From: Ruegeria haliotis
GTDB lineage: Bacteria; Pseudomonadota; Alphaproteobacteria; Rhodobacterales; Rhodobacteraceae
Assembly: GCF_013377785.1 (NCBI RefSeq)
Contig: NZ_JABXWT010000004.1
Location: forward strand, 124,001 to 188,000
Direction: 5' to 3'
Length of the DNA: 64,000 nucleotides
The translations under genes were made by a program, and so were the position numbers. Each line of letters begins with the position of its first letter. Positions within the stretch are counted from its first letter, which is position 1. Under the pieces are notes generated by a model, which did not search any database, was not told where the DNA came from, and was given only the letters and a program-made list of their open reading frames with translations. This document shows positions 8,545-18,915 of the stretch, one piece after another.

Positions 8545-9693
8545 ATGAGCGATATTGCAGGAACCAAGCCAGCGCTCAGATGGGTTGTCCATGCCTCTGT
8601 CCTTTTTCTTGTGGTGCTTTGGGTTGTCCCGACGTTGGGATTGTTGATCTCGTCCTTCCGCACGGCGGATCAGATATCTTCAAGCGGTTGGTGGCGGTCG
8701 CTGTTCCCGTCCGAGCAGAACCTGACTCTGCGCAGCGCCGCGCCCGAGACGCAGGTCCTGCAAAACGGGATGTATGTCATTGAAGGCAAGCTGTTCGACG
8801 AAAACCAGAAGGCGACGATATCCAGATGGGGTATTAGCTCGCGTGATGTGACTGCGTTCGTGCCCGATGAGGTGGCGGAGTTGCGCCGGGGTGGCACTAT
8901 TACCGTTTCCGCCGATGGTGATTACCGCATGGAAAACGCCGAGGAATTCACTGGAAAGCGTGGAGTGCGTATTTTCGTGACTGCAGAACTGCCGTCTGAG
9001 TTCACTTTCGACAACTACCATAAAGTGCTTTTGGACCAGAGCAGCACCGACAGTATGGGCAAGGCGTTCTTCAACACGCTGACGGTCACGATCCCGGCCA
9101 CGATCATCCCGATCCTTGTTGCCGCTTTTGCAGCTTATGCGTTGGCCTGGATGGACTTTCCAGGCCGAGCGTTACTGATTGCGGCCGTTGTCGGCCTGCT
9201 GGTTGTGCCGTTGCAACTGGCGTTGATCCCACTGCTGAAATTTCACCTGAGTATCGGGATCGGCAAAGGATACCTGGGTGTCTGGCTTGCCCATACCGGG
9301 TTCGGGATGCCGCTAGCAATCTACCTGTTGCGCAACTACATGGCCGGATTGCCGCGCGATCTGATCGAAAATGCCCGGGTTGATGGTGCCACCGAGTTTC
9401 AGATCTTCACTAAGCTGATCCTTCCGCTCAGTTTCCCAGCATTGGCGTCCTTTGCGATCTTCCAGTTCCTTTGGACCTGGAACGACCTGCTGGTTGCCAA
9501 AGTTTTCCTGATTGACGCAACTGGGCAGACCACGGTGATGACCAACCGAATTGTCGAGTTGCTGGGAACGCGCGGTGGCAACTGGGAAATTCTGGCCACA
9601 GCGGCCTTTGTGTCGATCTTTGTGCCGCTGGTTGTCTTCTTCGCAATGCAAAAATACCTGGTCCGCGGCCTTTTGGCCGGGTCCGTCAAATAG
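8545..9693 (+). CDS. aglG: Alpha-glucoside ABC transporter permease
   Basis: 382-residue MalG-like permease starting 3 bp after the aglF stop. After the first membrane helix (about 13-35) there is an extended, probably periplasmic segment to about residue 150, longer than in generic MalG proteins. The remaining helices and the EAA loop (LIENARVDGATEFQIFTKLILP) are standard. It forms the membrane channel with AglF. Confidence 0.87.
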   Translation: MSDIAGTKPALRWVVHASVLFLVVLWVVPTLGLLISSFRTADQISSSGWWRSLFPSEQNLTLRSAAPETQVLQNGMYVIEGKLFDENQKATISRWGISSRDVTAFVPDEVAELRRGGTITVSADGDYRMENAEEFTGKRGVRIFVTAELPSEFTFDNYHKVLLDQSSTDSMGKAFFNTLTVTIPATIIPILVAAFAAYALAWMDFPGRALLIAAVVGLLVVPLQLALIPLLKFHLSIGIGKGYLGVWLAHTGFGMPLAIYLLRNYMAGLPRDLIENARVDGATEFQIFTKLILPLSFPALASFAIFQFLWTWNDLLVAKVFLIDATGQTTVMTNRIVELLGTRGGNWEILATAAFVSIFVPLVVFFAMQKYLVRGLLAGSVK

Positions 9694-9702
9694 AGGCGTC
9701 TA

Positions 9703-11358
<1,656 letters not shown>

Positions 11359-11361
11359 GGT

Positions 11362-12444
11362 ATGTCTGAACTGAAACTCTCAGATGTCGCAAAGTCCTAT
11401 GGCCCGGTCGATGTTCTGAAACATATCGATCTTGAGATCGAACAGGGCGAGCTGATTGTCTTTGTCGGTCCTTCGGGCTGCGGTAAATCCACCTTATTAA
11501 GGATGATTGCCGGTCTGGAGAAAATCACAGGCGGAACGCTGGAAATCGAAGGGCAGTTGATGAACGATGTCCCGCCCGCGCAACGGGGCATCGCAATGGT
11601 ATTTCAGAGCTACGCACTGTATCCACATATGACAGTGCGTGAAAACATGGCCTTCGCCCTGAAGATCGCCAAAATGCCCGCTGCCGAGATCGACGCGGCG
11701 GTCGACCGCGCCGCCCGTATTCTGCAGCTTGAACCGTTTCTGGACCGCCTTCCCAAGGCGTTGTCCGGCGGTCAGCGTCAGCGGGTGGCTATTGGGCGGG
11801 CCATTGTGCGCGATCCAAAAGTGTATCTGTTCGACGAGCCGCTCTCGAACCTTGACGCGGCACTGCGCGTGGCAACAAGGATCGAGATTGCGCGGCTAAA
11901 GGAGGCGATGCCCGACAGCACCATGATCTATGTAACCCATGATCAAGTCGAGGCTATGACTCTGGCGAGCCGGATCGTGGTTCTGGCCAACAAAGGCATT
12001 GCGCAAGTTGGCACACCGTTGGATTTGTATGAGGCACCCGATAACGAATTCGTAGCTCAATTTATCGGCTCACCTTCCATGAACCTGCTGCCCGGCACAA
12101 TCACGGGCACAGGGCCGATGACAACCGTGACTTTGGACACGGGCTGCGTTGCGATTTCGGCAATCCCAACCAAGGCGAGCGATCAAGGCAAACACGTCAA
12201 TATCGGCGTGCGCCCCGAAGATTTTGTAATGGCAGACGACGACGCGATCCTGACCGGAGTAGTAGATTTTACCGAGGTTTTGGGTGAGGTCACGTTACTG
12301 TATTTTGCCAAGACTGAAGCGTCCGGGGCCGTCGTTGCCAAGCTTCCGGGGATTCAGCGAAACCTGCGGGGGCAGGCGATTTCGGTGACAGCAGCGGCTG
12401 AGAAAGTGCACCTGTTCCACGCTGGGTTGTCGATGCGGACGTAG
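11362..12444 (+). CDS. aglK: Alpha-glucoside ABC transporter, ATPase
   Basis: 360-residue MalK/UgpC-type ATPase with Walker A GPSGCGKST, the ABC signature LSGGQRQRV, Walker B YLFDEP and the VTHDQVEA switch. The C-terminal OB-like (TOBE) domain has the usual length. It energises AglFG and closes the agl operon. The next gene has its own promoter 25 bp downstream. Confidence 0.9.
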   Translation: MSELKLSDVAKSYGPVDVLKHIDLEIEQGELIVFVGPSGCGKSTLLRMIAGLEKITGGTLEIEGQLMNDVPPAQRGIAMVFQSYALYPHMTVRENMAFALKIAKMPAAEIDAAVDRAARILQLEPFLDRLPKALSGGQRQRVAIGRAIVRDPKVYLFDEPLSNLDAALRVATRIEIARLKEAMPDSTMIYVTHDQVEAMTLASRIVVLANKGIAQVGTPLDLYEAPDNEFVAQFIGSPSMNLLPGTITGTGPMTTVTLDTGCVAISAIPTKASDQGKHVNIGVRPEDFVMADDDAILTGVVDFTEVLGEVTLLYFAKTEASGAVVAKLPGIQRNLRGQAISVTAAAEKVHLFHAGLSMRT

Positions 12445-12468
12445 CAAAAGGGCATTTAGACACAAAAC

Positions 12469-12514
12469 TTGACAACTCAGCCCTTCCTGTCTCACCATAT
12501 TTGAAACGTTTCAA
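12469..12514 (+). promoter_or_regulatory. Putative promoter and LacI-type operator
   Basis: A perfect -35 TTGACA (12469-12474) is followed by a poor -10. The perfect 14-bp palindrome TTGAAACGTTTCAA (12501-12514) then ends 9 bp before the start codon of the next gene. Its CG centre and half-sites are typical of LacI-family operators. The LacI-type regulator two positions downstream (13270-14316) is the obvious ligand, giving self-controlled expression of the whole 12.5-18.8 kb group. Confidence 0.55.
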
Positions 12515-12523
12515 TGGTGGTGA

Positions 12524-13270
12524 ATGCGGATTTCTGCTCAGCTCTACACGGTGCGGCAATGTGGCGATTTGAGCGATCAGTTGCGATTGGCTGCGGCGTG
12601 CGGTTTCACCGACGTGGAAACGACCGGACTTCACGAACTGTCCGCGCAACAAATGGCAGATATCGTTCGTCAATCTGGTCTGCAGGTCCGTTCCGCGCAT
12701 TTTGATTGGGAAGAGTTTGAGGGGCGGTTTTCGGAAATCATCGAGGTCCTGAACCTTTTGAAATGCCAAGTAGCCGTCATGCCTTGGCTTGCGCCCGATG
12801 CGAGACCTGACACAGCCAAAGGATGGTTGGCTATGTCGGGCCAGTTATCCGAATGGGCTGACCAGTTAGCTACAATGGGCATTAAGCTGGCTTACCACAA
12901 TCACGATTTCGATCTGGTGGGATATCCCGGTGAAACGCCGTTGGATTTGATTCTGGCACAAGGAAACATCTATTGGCAGCCTGACATCGGTTGGCTGGTT
13001 GCGGCAGGCTTGGACCCTACAGATCTCATTCAACGTTATGCAGAATGCATCCTGTCGATCCACGCCAAAGACATTGATCCAACAGGGCAAGGCGATGAGC
13101 GTTGGCGCGATGTAGGCGACGGTGTCGTGGATTGGGAGGCCGTGCTGAGGGCTTTGGCCCGAACAGGTTGTGCGGATCTGTTCGTGGAACACGACGAAAC
13201 GCCTGATCACTGGCGTACGCTGCGAACGGGTCGCCGGTTTCTTTCCGATCAGCTGGGGCGGATTGCGTGA
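12524..13270 (+). CDS. Sugar phosphate isomerase/epimerase family protein
   Basis: 248-residue AP-endonuclease-2 / xylose-isomerase-like TIM barrel protein. Metal-ligand-type stretches are seen in YHNHDFD, PDIGWLVAAG, IHAKDID and FVEHDE. Members of this family isomerise, epimerise or dehydrate sugars and their oxidised derivatives, but the substrate cannot be assigned. It leads a LacI-controlled group and overlaps the regulator gene (TGATG). A role in processing the sugar part of the imported compound is inference. Confidence 0.75.
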   Translation: MRISAQLYTVRQCGDLSDQLRLAAACGFTDVETTGLHELSAQQMADIVRQSGLQVRSAHFDWEEFEGRFSEIIEVLNLLKCQVAVMPWLAPDARPDTAKGWLAMSGQLSEWADQLATMGIKLAYHNHDFDLVGYPGETPLDLILAQGNIYWQPDIGWLVAAGLDPTDLIQRYAECILSIHAKDIDPTGQGDERWRDVGDGVVDWEAVLRALARTGCADLFVEHDETPDHWRTLRTGRRFLSDQLGRIA

Positions 13271-14316
13271 TGGCGCGGGCGACGATCAAATCGATTGCCA
13301 AACGGACGGGGTTCTCTGTCGGCACAGTATCAAACGCGCTGCGTGGGGCGCCGTCAGTCAAGCGCGAAACCCGCGAAGAGATTCAAACCGTTGCGGCTGA
13401 GCTTGGTTATCGCGTCAATCTCGACGGGCTTAAGCTGCGCACCAATAAATCCTACCGGATAGGCGTTCTTGTCGGTGTCTCGGTGGATGCACCCGAAGAA
13501 TGGGAGGGCGTTGAGTTCACCCGCATTCTTGGCGGCATTTCCAGTGCGCTGCAGGGCTCGCGCTATCAGCTCAGCGTGTTCAGCGTTTCAGACCTTAATA
13601 GCGCGATGTCTGTGCTGCGAAACATCGTGCAAGAGGGGCTGGTCGACGGGGTGATTTTTTCCGGCACGCGCCGAAACGACCCGCGTATTGCGTATCTGGA
13701 GGAACAGGGCTTTCCATTTGTGACTTACGGCATGAGCGAGAGTGACCACCCGCACCCGTATGTGGATTTCGACAGTCAGATGGCGGCACACGACGCGACC
13801 TCTCGGTTGATAAAGCTGGGCCATCGTCGGATTGCGTTGGTTAACCCGCCCGTAGATCTGATCTATGCAGCGCAGCGTGAACAAGGATACTCGGATGCGC
13901 TTGCCTCGGCTGGAATTGAAATTGACCCAAAACTGGTCTTCAACGGTCCAACGACTGCATTGAGTGGTCAGCAGGCGACCCAAATGCTGATGAAGCTGTC
14001 GATCCGTCCAAGTGCGATCATATGCGCCAACGAGGCAATGACGCTGGGCGCGTTATCCGCTGCGGCAAAGGCAGGCTTGCAGGTTGGGCGCGACGTTGTC
14101 GTGATTTCGACCGACGACCTGCATCTCAGCCAGTATTTTGTGCCGCCCCCCAGCACATATTACCTGCCGATCGGTGAAACCAGCCGACTGCTGGGTGAAT
14201 TCATGTTGAAATCACTGGCCGGGGCTGACCCGTCCGAGACACAGAAAAAGATCAGGGCCACGTTAATCGAACGCCAACCTGACACGCCCGCGCCGGAAAT
14301 GGCGCAAACCAACTGA
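13270..14316 (+). CDS. LacI-family transcriptional regulator
   Basis: 348 residues. An N-terminal helix-turn-helix (IKSIAKRTGFSVGTVSNALRG) is followed by a LacI/RbsB-type effector domain of normal length. The ATG at 13270 overlaps the stop of the preceding gene; a GTG one codon upstream is an alternative. Location within the operon it probably controls, plus the palindrome at 12501-12514, points to local autoregulation. The ligand is unknown. Confidence 0.85.
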   Translation: MARATIKSIAKRTGFSVGTVSNALRGAPSVKRETREEIQTVAAELGYRVNLDGLKLRTNKSYRIGVLVGVSVDAPEEWEGVEFTRILGGISSALQGSRYQLSVFSVSDLNSAMSVLRNIVQEGLVDGVIFSGTRRNDPRIAYLEEQGFPFVTYGMSESDHPHPYVDFDSQMAAHDATSRLIKLGHRRIALVNPPVDLIYAAQREQGYSDALASAGIEIDPKLVFNGPTTALSGQQATQMLMKLSIRPSAIICANEAMTLGALSAAAKAGLQVGRDVVVISTDDLHLSQYFVPPPSTYYLPIGETSRLLGEFMLKSLAGADPSETQKKIRATLIERQPDTPAPEMAQTN

Positions 14317-14338
14317 TCCAACAAAGGAGAAACCGGAC

Positions 14339-15088
14339 ATGTTTAAAAAACTGCTTGCCACCGCAACTATGGCCGCGATGACAGTCTCTGTGGCGTTTGC
14401 CGCCGATCTGGAAGGGCGCGTGTTAAAAATAGGTACGGATGCGACCTATCCCCCGATGGAAACCGTTGATGAAACTACGGGTGAAATCGTGGGGTTCGAC
14501 GTGGATGTGATGACTGCCATCTGTGAAAAGGTGAATTGCGTCCCGAATTTCGTCAACACCGCCTGGGACGGCATTTTTGCAGCCCTTCAACAAGGAGAGT
14601 TCGACCTAGTGATCTCGGGTGTGTCGATCACGCCGGAACGCGAAGAGACCATGGATTTTTCTGAACCCTACATTGTCGTCAGTCAGGCGATCTTGCTGCA
14701 GGTCGACAATGGGGACATGACGCTGGACGACTTTAAAGCGGGCGGTCAGAAACTGGCGGCGCAGACCGGCACCACCAATGCACAACTGGCCGAAGATGTC
14801 GTCGGGCGCGAGAATGTCAGCCTTTACGACAACTTCTCGGCGGCCATTCTGGCGCTTCAGAATGCGGATGTGCAGGGTGTGATCATCGATGGCACCTCTG
14901 CCGCAGCCTATGAACAGGAATTCGCAGGGGAACTGACGGTTGGTATCACCGGCCTGCAATCCGATCCGTTGGGCATCGTATTTCAGGAAGGCGACGCCAC
15001 GGTTGATGCCATCAATGCCGGTCTGGCGGCGATCAAGGAAGACGGCACACTGGACGCTTTGGTCGGCAAATACTGGAGCACCAACTGA
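14339..15088 (+). CDS. Amino-acid-type ABC transporter, binding protein
   Basis: 249-residue family-3 (polar amino acid/opine) solute-binding protein with signal peptide (cleavage after VAFA, about residue 21). Typical stretches are IGTDATYPPME, GFDVDVM, FDLVISGVSITPERE and MDFSEPY. The residues that contact an amino acid's amino and carboxyl groups are in these segments, yet all neighbours are sugar genes, so the ligand could be a sugar-amino acid conjugate or another amine (inference). Followed by a hairpin and then its permease. Confidence 0.85.
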   Translation: MFKKLLATATMAAMTVSVAFAADLEGRVLKIGTDATYPPMETVDETTGEIVGFDVDVMTAICEKVNCVPNFVNTAWDGIFAALQQGEFDLVISGVSITPEREETMDFSEPYIVVSQAILLQVDNGDMTLDDFKAGGQKLAAQTGTTNAQLAEDVVGRENVSLYDNFSAAILALQNADVQGVIIDGTSAAAYEQEFAGELTVGITGLQSDPLGIVFQEGDATVDAINAGLAAIKEDGTLDALVGKYWSTN

Positions 15089-15106
15089 TCCTGTGATGCA
15101 CCCTCT

Positions 15107-15134
15107 GGCTCCGGCGGCAAACGTCGCCGGAGCC
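15107..15134 (+). other. Strong hairpin between binding-protein and permease genes
   Basis: GGCTCCGGCG (15107-15116) and CGCCGGAGCC (15125-15134) form a perfect 10-bp stem with an 8-base loop. Only TTG follows, so it is not a classic rho-independent terminator; a 3' stabiliser or attenuator is more likely. Confidence 0.6.
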
Positions 15135-15154
15135 TTGTCCCAGCGGAGAACCCC

Positions 15155-16801
15155 ATGTCGCGCCTAAGCTCGATCCGCCCAAGCAATCTTGTCCTGCTCG
15201 CCGCCGCCCCGTTCATCATCTACCTGTTCGCGACCTCGTCGAAATACCTGCGGTCCCTGATTTCCATCTTGGGGATAGGCAACAATGCAGGGCCGACTTT
15301 CGTCGGGTTCCTGTTGATTTTGACAGTGGCCATATTGGGCTATCTCTGCGCCAGACACGCGCGGTTCGAAGCGCATGCACCGGGCTGGTTGCGTACCTCA
15401 GCGCTGGCCGCATTCCCTGCGGCAGTTGCCTTGTCGATCTTGGGCTTTGTGGCACCTCAGGTATTGATGCCCTTTGCCGAAACTGTGTTCTTTCACGCGC
15501 TCAGCGAGAATACCTCGACCCTGATTGATCGTTCGAACCAAACTTGGGTGCTGTTTCCGGAAGTGATCGCGCAGGTTCAAACCGGTCTGCAAATTGTGCT
15601 CGCCCTTTATGCTGTGGTCATTGGCCTGTGTTTACTGTCTGCCCGCTTGAATAACCCTTTGAGCAATTATGTTGGGCTGGGATTTGAAGTCCTGACCGGA
15701 GCGGTTCTGTTCTATCTGATGTTCATGGCCCACTGGCAGTTTGCCACCGGTGTCGCCATCACCTTTCGCGCGGCGATTTTTGCCTATATTTTTGCCGCCA
15801 TTCTTGGATTGATCTGGGTCGGGCTGCAATCCTTCAAGGCAAAGGCGCGCACGACGGTCACTTACGGATCGATCAGTCTTGCATTGTTGGCGATCTCAGC
15901 TTTCTTTTTCATGCAACCGCAAGTGAATTACGTCTTGGTGGGTAGTACGGATGCGCGCATCGCGATTGTACGTGGCACTCCGCAAGCGCAGGCAGACATT
16001 ATCCGTTTTGGCGAATTTGAAGGTGGCGGAGACCAGCAATACCGCATCCGCAGCGCGACAGATGCGGCCAGCGCGTTAGAGCAGATCGAAACCGTCGACA
16101 GCGTCTCCGGCGCCTTTGTTCCGGTCGAGGCCAACACGCAGGGCTACCCGGTTCTCTGGCGGACCAGTTTTTTGCCCGACAAATTTCGCAACCCGGCGCT
16201 GGCATTTGCCGTGTTTGGGTTTCTGCTACTGACTCTGACCGTCGGTGGGGCACAGCACAAGTTGCACCCGCTGGCTGTGGGGGCCGAGTTCTTTGTAGAT
16301 ACCATCCGCGGCATTCCGATGCTGGTCATCATTCTTTATATTGGCTTGCCTCTGGCAGGCGCGGTCAAGGATGCCACGGGCGGTGGCATCGACATGACGA
16401 ACATGACGCGCGGGATCATCGCCATCTCGGTCGGGTATTCGGCCTACATGGCCGAGATATTCCGGTCAGGTATCGAGGCTATTCCCAAGGGCCAACTGGA
16501 AGCCGGGAGTTCACTGGGCTTGTCCCGCTGGCATACGGCGCGTTTGATCGTGCTGCCACAAGCACTGCGGATCGTGACACCGCCCTTGGGCAATGAATTC
16601 ATCGCGATGATCAAGGATACTTCGTTGCTGTCCATCCTGTCTGTGCGCGACATGACCCAACGGATGCGCGAGTTTCAGGCGGCCAGTTTTCTGCCGTTCG
16701 CGCCCTTCAACACAGCGGCGATCCTATATGTCGTGATCACACTGGGCTGCGCCAGCTTCCTGAAATGGATCGAACGGCGAACGGCAAGGGACAACAGATG
16801 A
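15155..16801 (+). CDS. Large amino-acid-type ABC transporter permease
   Basis: 548-residue HisM/GlnP-type permease. The conserved permease domain occupies about 385-548, with the EAA loop EAGSSLGLSRWHTARLIVLPQALRI. The preceding part has roughly seven or eight additional hydrophobic segments and a soluble stretch at about 265-345, making it more than twice the length of a minimal HisM protein. Its stop overlaps the GH42 start (ATGA), so the two are translationally coupled. No HisP/GlnQ-type ATPase gene is adjacent; it must use one encoded elsewhere or share one. Confidence 0.82.
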   Translation: MSRLSSIRPSNLVLLAAAPFIIYLFATSSKYLRSLISILGIGNNAGPTFVGFLLILTVAILGYLCARHARFEAHAPGWLRTSALAAFPAAVALSILGFVAPQVLMPFAETVFFHALSENTSTLIDRSNQTWVLFPEVIAQVQTGLQIVLALYAVVIGLCLLSARLNNPLSNYVGLGFEVLTGAVLFYLMFMAHWQFATGVAITFRAAIFAYIFAAILGLIWVGLQSFKAKARTTVTYGSISLALLAISAFFFMQPQVNYVLVGSTDARIAIVRGTPQAQADIIRFGEFEGGGDQQYRIRSATDAASALEQIETVDSVSGAFVPVEANTQGYPVLWRTSFLPDKFRNPALAFAVFGFLLLTLTVGGAQHKLHPLAVGAEFFVDTIRGIPMLVIILYIGLPLAGAVKDATGGGIDMTNMTRGIIAISVGYSAYMAEIFRSGIEAIPKGQLEAGSSLGLSRWHTARLIVLPQALRIVTPPLGNEFIAMIKDTSLLSILSVRDMTQRMREFQAASFLPFAPFNTAAILYVVITLGCASFLKWIERRTARDNR

Positions 16802-18789
16802 GCAGTTTGGAACTTGGGGTCTGTTATTACCCCGAACAATGGGATCCGTCCCAGTGGCGTGACGATGCTGCGCAGATGGTCGAGATGGGGCTCGACTGGG
16901 TCCGGATTGCCGAGTTTACCTGGGGCTTAATCGAACCTGAACGTGGACGATTCCAGTGGGGTTGGCTGGATGAAGTGATCGAAATTCTGGGGCAGGCGGG
17001 ATTACGGGTGATGATGTCGACCCCAACCGCCGCGCCGCCCAAATGGTTGATCGATGAACACCCCGAGATTCTGCCCGTTGGCCCGGACGGGCGCGCGCGG
17101 GGGTTCGGCTCGCGCCGACATTACTGTTTCTCCAGCGATGTTTATCTGGCCGAGGCGTGTCGGATTGCCACTGAGTATGCGCGTCGCTATGGTCAGAACC
17201 CGTATGTCTGCGCGTGGCAGATCGACAACGAATACAATGATCACGATACGGTCCTCAGTTACTCCGAAGCAGCACGGCAGGGTTTCCGACGCTGGTTGGA
17301 GGACCGCTATGGTTCTATTGATGCGCTGAACAAAACCTGGGGAACCGTATTCTGGAGTTCCGCCTATTCGAGCTTTGATCAGATCGAGCTTCCCAACGGA
17401 TCAGTGACGACTCCGAACCCGACCCATTCCTTGGATTTCTTCCGCTATTCCTCGGACCGGGTGCAGCTGTTCAATCGGGCACAGGTGGACATCCTGCGCA
17501 AGCATTCTCCTGGCCGTGATATCACTCATAACTTTATGGCGGGCAGTTTCGAGTTCGATCACCACGCTGTGGCTACTGATCTGGATATTGTCGGGTTCGA
17601 TAGTTACCCGTTGGGCAACCTGCTAGGCTCGACGCTTTCAGATCAGGAAAAACACCGCTACCTGCGCACGGGTGCACCGGATTATCAGGGGTTTCACTGT
17701 GATCTCTACCGGTCTCAGGGGCGTGGGCGCATGTGGGTTCTGGAACAGCAACCGGGACCGGTGGACTGGGCCGAGAAAAACCCGTCTCCGGCTGACGGCA
17801 TGGTGCGGCTGTGGACTTGGGCGGCTTACGCGCATGGGGCGCAGGCTGTGATGTTCTTCCGCTGGCGGCAGGCGAAATTCGCGCAGGAACAGTTTCATAC
17901 TGCGCTGTTGCGATCCGATGGCAGTCCGGATCAGGCGGCGGTTGAACTGGCGCAGATTGTCAAAGATCGCGCGGCCTTGCCACCCGCAACCCGGGCGAAA
18001 GCGAAGGTCGCCATACTAATGGATTATGCCTCGATCTGGGCCGCAGATATTCTGCCCCATGACGACGGTTTCCCGAATGCGCAGATCATCCGCGAATGGT
18101 ACGCAGCACTGCGCGAGTTGGGTGTTGATCTAGATTTTGTTGGCCCCGAAAGTGATCTGAACGGGTATTCTCTGATTATTTTGCCGCAGAGCATGATTGC
18201 AACTGAGGACCTTGCCGCCCGTCTGGAGAAAACGCAGGCCAAGCTTCTGATCGGCGCGCGGTCCGGCAGTAAGACGCCGGATATGCACACGCCGCCGAAA
18301 CTGGCACCGGGGGGGCTGGCGGATCTGACGGGTGTTCGCGTGCTGCGGGTCGAATCTCTGCCGGACTTGGCAAAAGAATCGGTAGTGTTGCAAAAAAACG
18401 CCCCTTGTGAATTTACGGGCTGGCGTGAGGTGATAGAGACGGATCACCAAATCATCGGCCATTTTGTAAGCAAATACCGAAATGGCAGCCCAGCGGTCAC
18501 AAGGTCACCGCGCGCAACGTATCTGGCTATGGTCCCTCGCGGAGATCTGCTGCGCAAGATCGTGCGGGATGTGTTGAGCTGGTCAGGGATTGAAGCGGTC
18601 GAACATGGGCCCGAACTGCGCATTGCACAACGTGGCGCGCTGAGTTTTGCCTTTAATTTCGGCGATCGCGCCCTGCATTTACCTGACGGAGTACAGCGCC
18701 AAATTCTTATTGGCGCGGATCCTGTTGAGCCGTACGATATAACTGTTTGGAAAGGTGGCGAACCCCCGGATAATTGTGCCTCTGGATGA
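16798..18789 (+). CDS. GH42 beta-galactosidase (first copy)
   Basis: 663-residue GH42 enzyme. The YYPEQW start motif, acid/base E145 (IDNEY) and nucleophile E316 (WVLEQQPG) are intact, followed by the trimerisation and C-terminal beta domains. The start at 16798 overlaps the permease stop by 4 bp. No signal peptide is present, so it acts in the cytoplasm on imported beta-galactosides or, as in some GH42 members, alpha-L-arabinopyranosides. It is clearly homologous to the second GH42 at 23507-25426 but diverged, so it is not a recent duplication. Confidence 0.88.
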   Translation: MSSLELGVCYYPEQWDPSQWRDDAAQMVEMGLDWVRIAEFTWGLIEPERGRFQWGWLDEVIEILGQAGLRVMMSTPTAAPPKWLIDEHPEILPVGPDGRARGFGSRRHYCFSSDVYLAEACRIATEYARRYGQNPYVCAWQIDNEYNDHDTVLSYSEAARQGFRRWLEDRYGSIDALNKTWGTVFWSSAYSSFDQIELPNGSVTTPNPTHSLDFFRYSSDRVQLFNRAQVDILRKHSPGRDITHNFMAGSFEFDHHAVATDLDIVGFDSYPLGNLLGSTLSDQEKHRYLRTGAPDYQGFHCDLYRSQGRGRMWVLEQQPGPVDWAEKNPSPADGMVRLWTWAAYAHGAQAVMFFRWRQAKFAQEQFHTALLRSDGSPDQAAVELAQIVKDRAALPPATRAKAKVAILMDYASIWAADILPHDDGFPNAQIIREWYAALRELGVDLDFVGPESDLNGYSLIILPQSMIATEDLAARLEKTQAKLLIGARSGSKTPDMHTPPKLAPGGLADLTGVRVLRVESLPDLAKESVVLQKNAPCEFTGWREVIETDHQIIGHFVSKYRNGSPAVTRSPRATYLAMVPRGDLLRKIVRDVLSWSGIEAVEHGPELRIAQRGALSFAFNFGDRALHLPDGVQRQILIGADPVEPYDITVWKGGEPPDNCASG

Positions 18790-18915
18790 GCAAACCGGTC
18801 AAACTGGACACACTAAATCCACAAATTGTCACTTTTTGGCTGACGAACCACCACAGAAAGTCCTATCACTAAATTATAAAAAGAAAAACCAAGTCCAACA
18901 TCGGGAGAAAACACT

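Noticed and set aside
18790-18915. Promoter before the PotD-like gene (TATAAA at 18875)
   Set aside because: No -35 element lies at suitable spacing; the AT-rich stretch alone is not enough.
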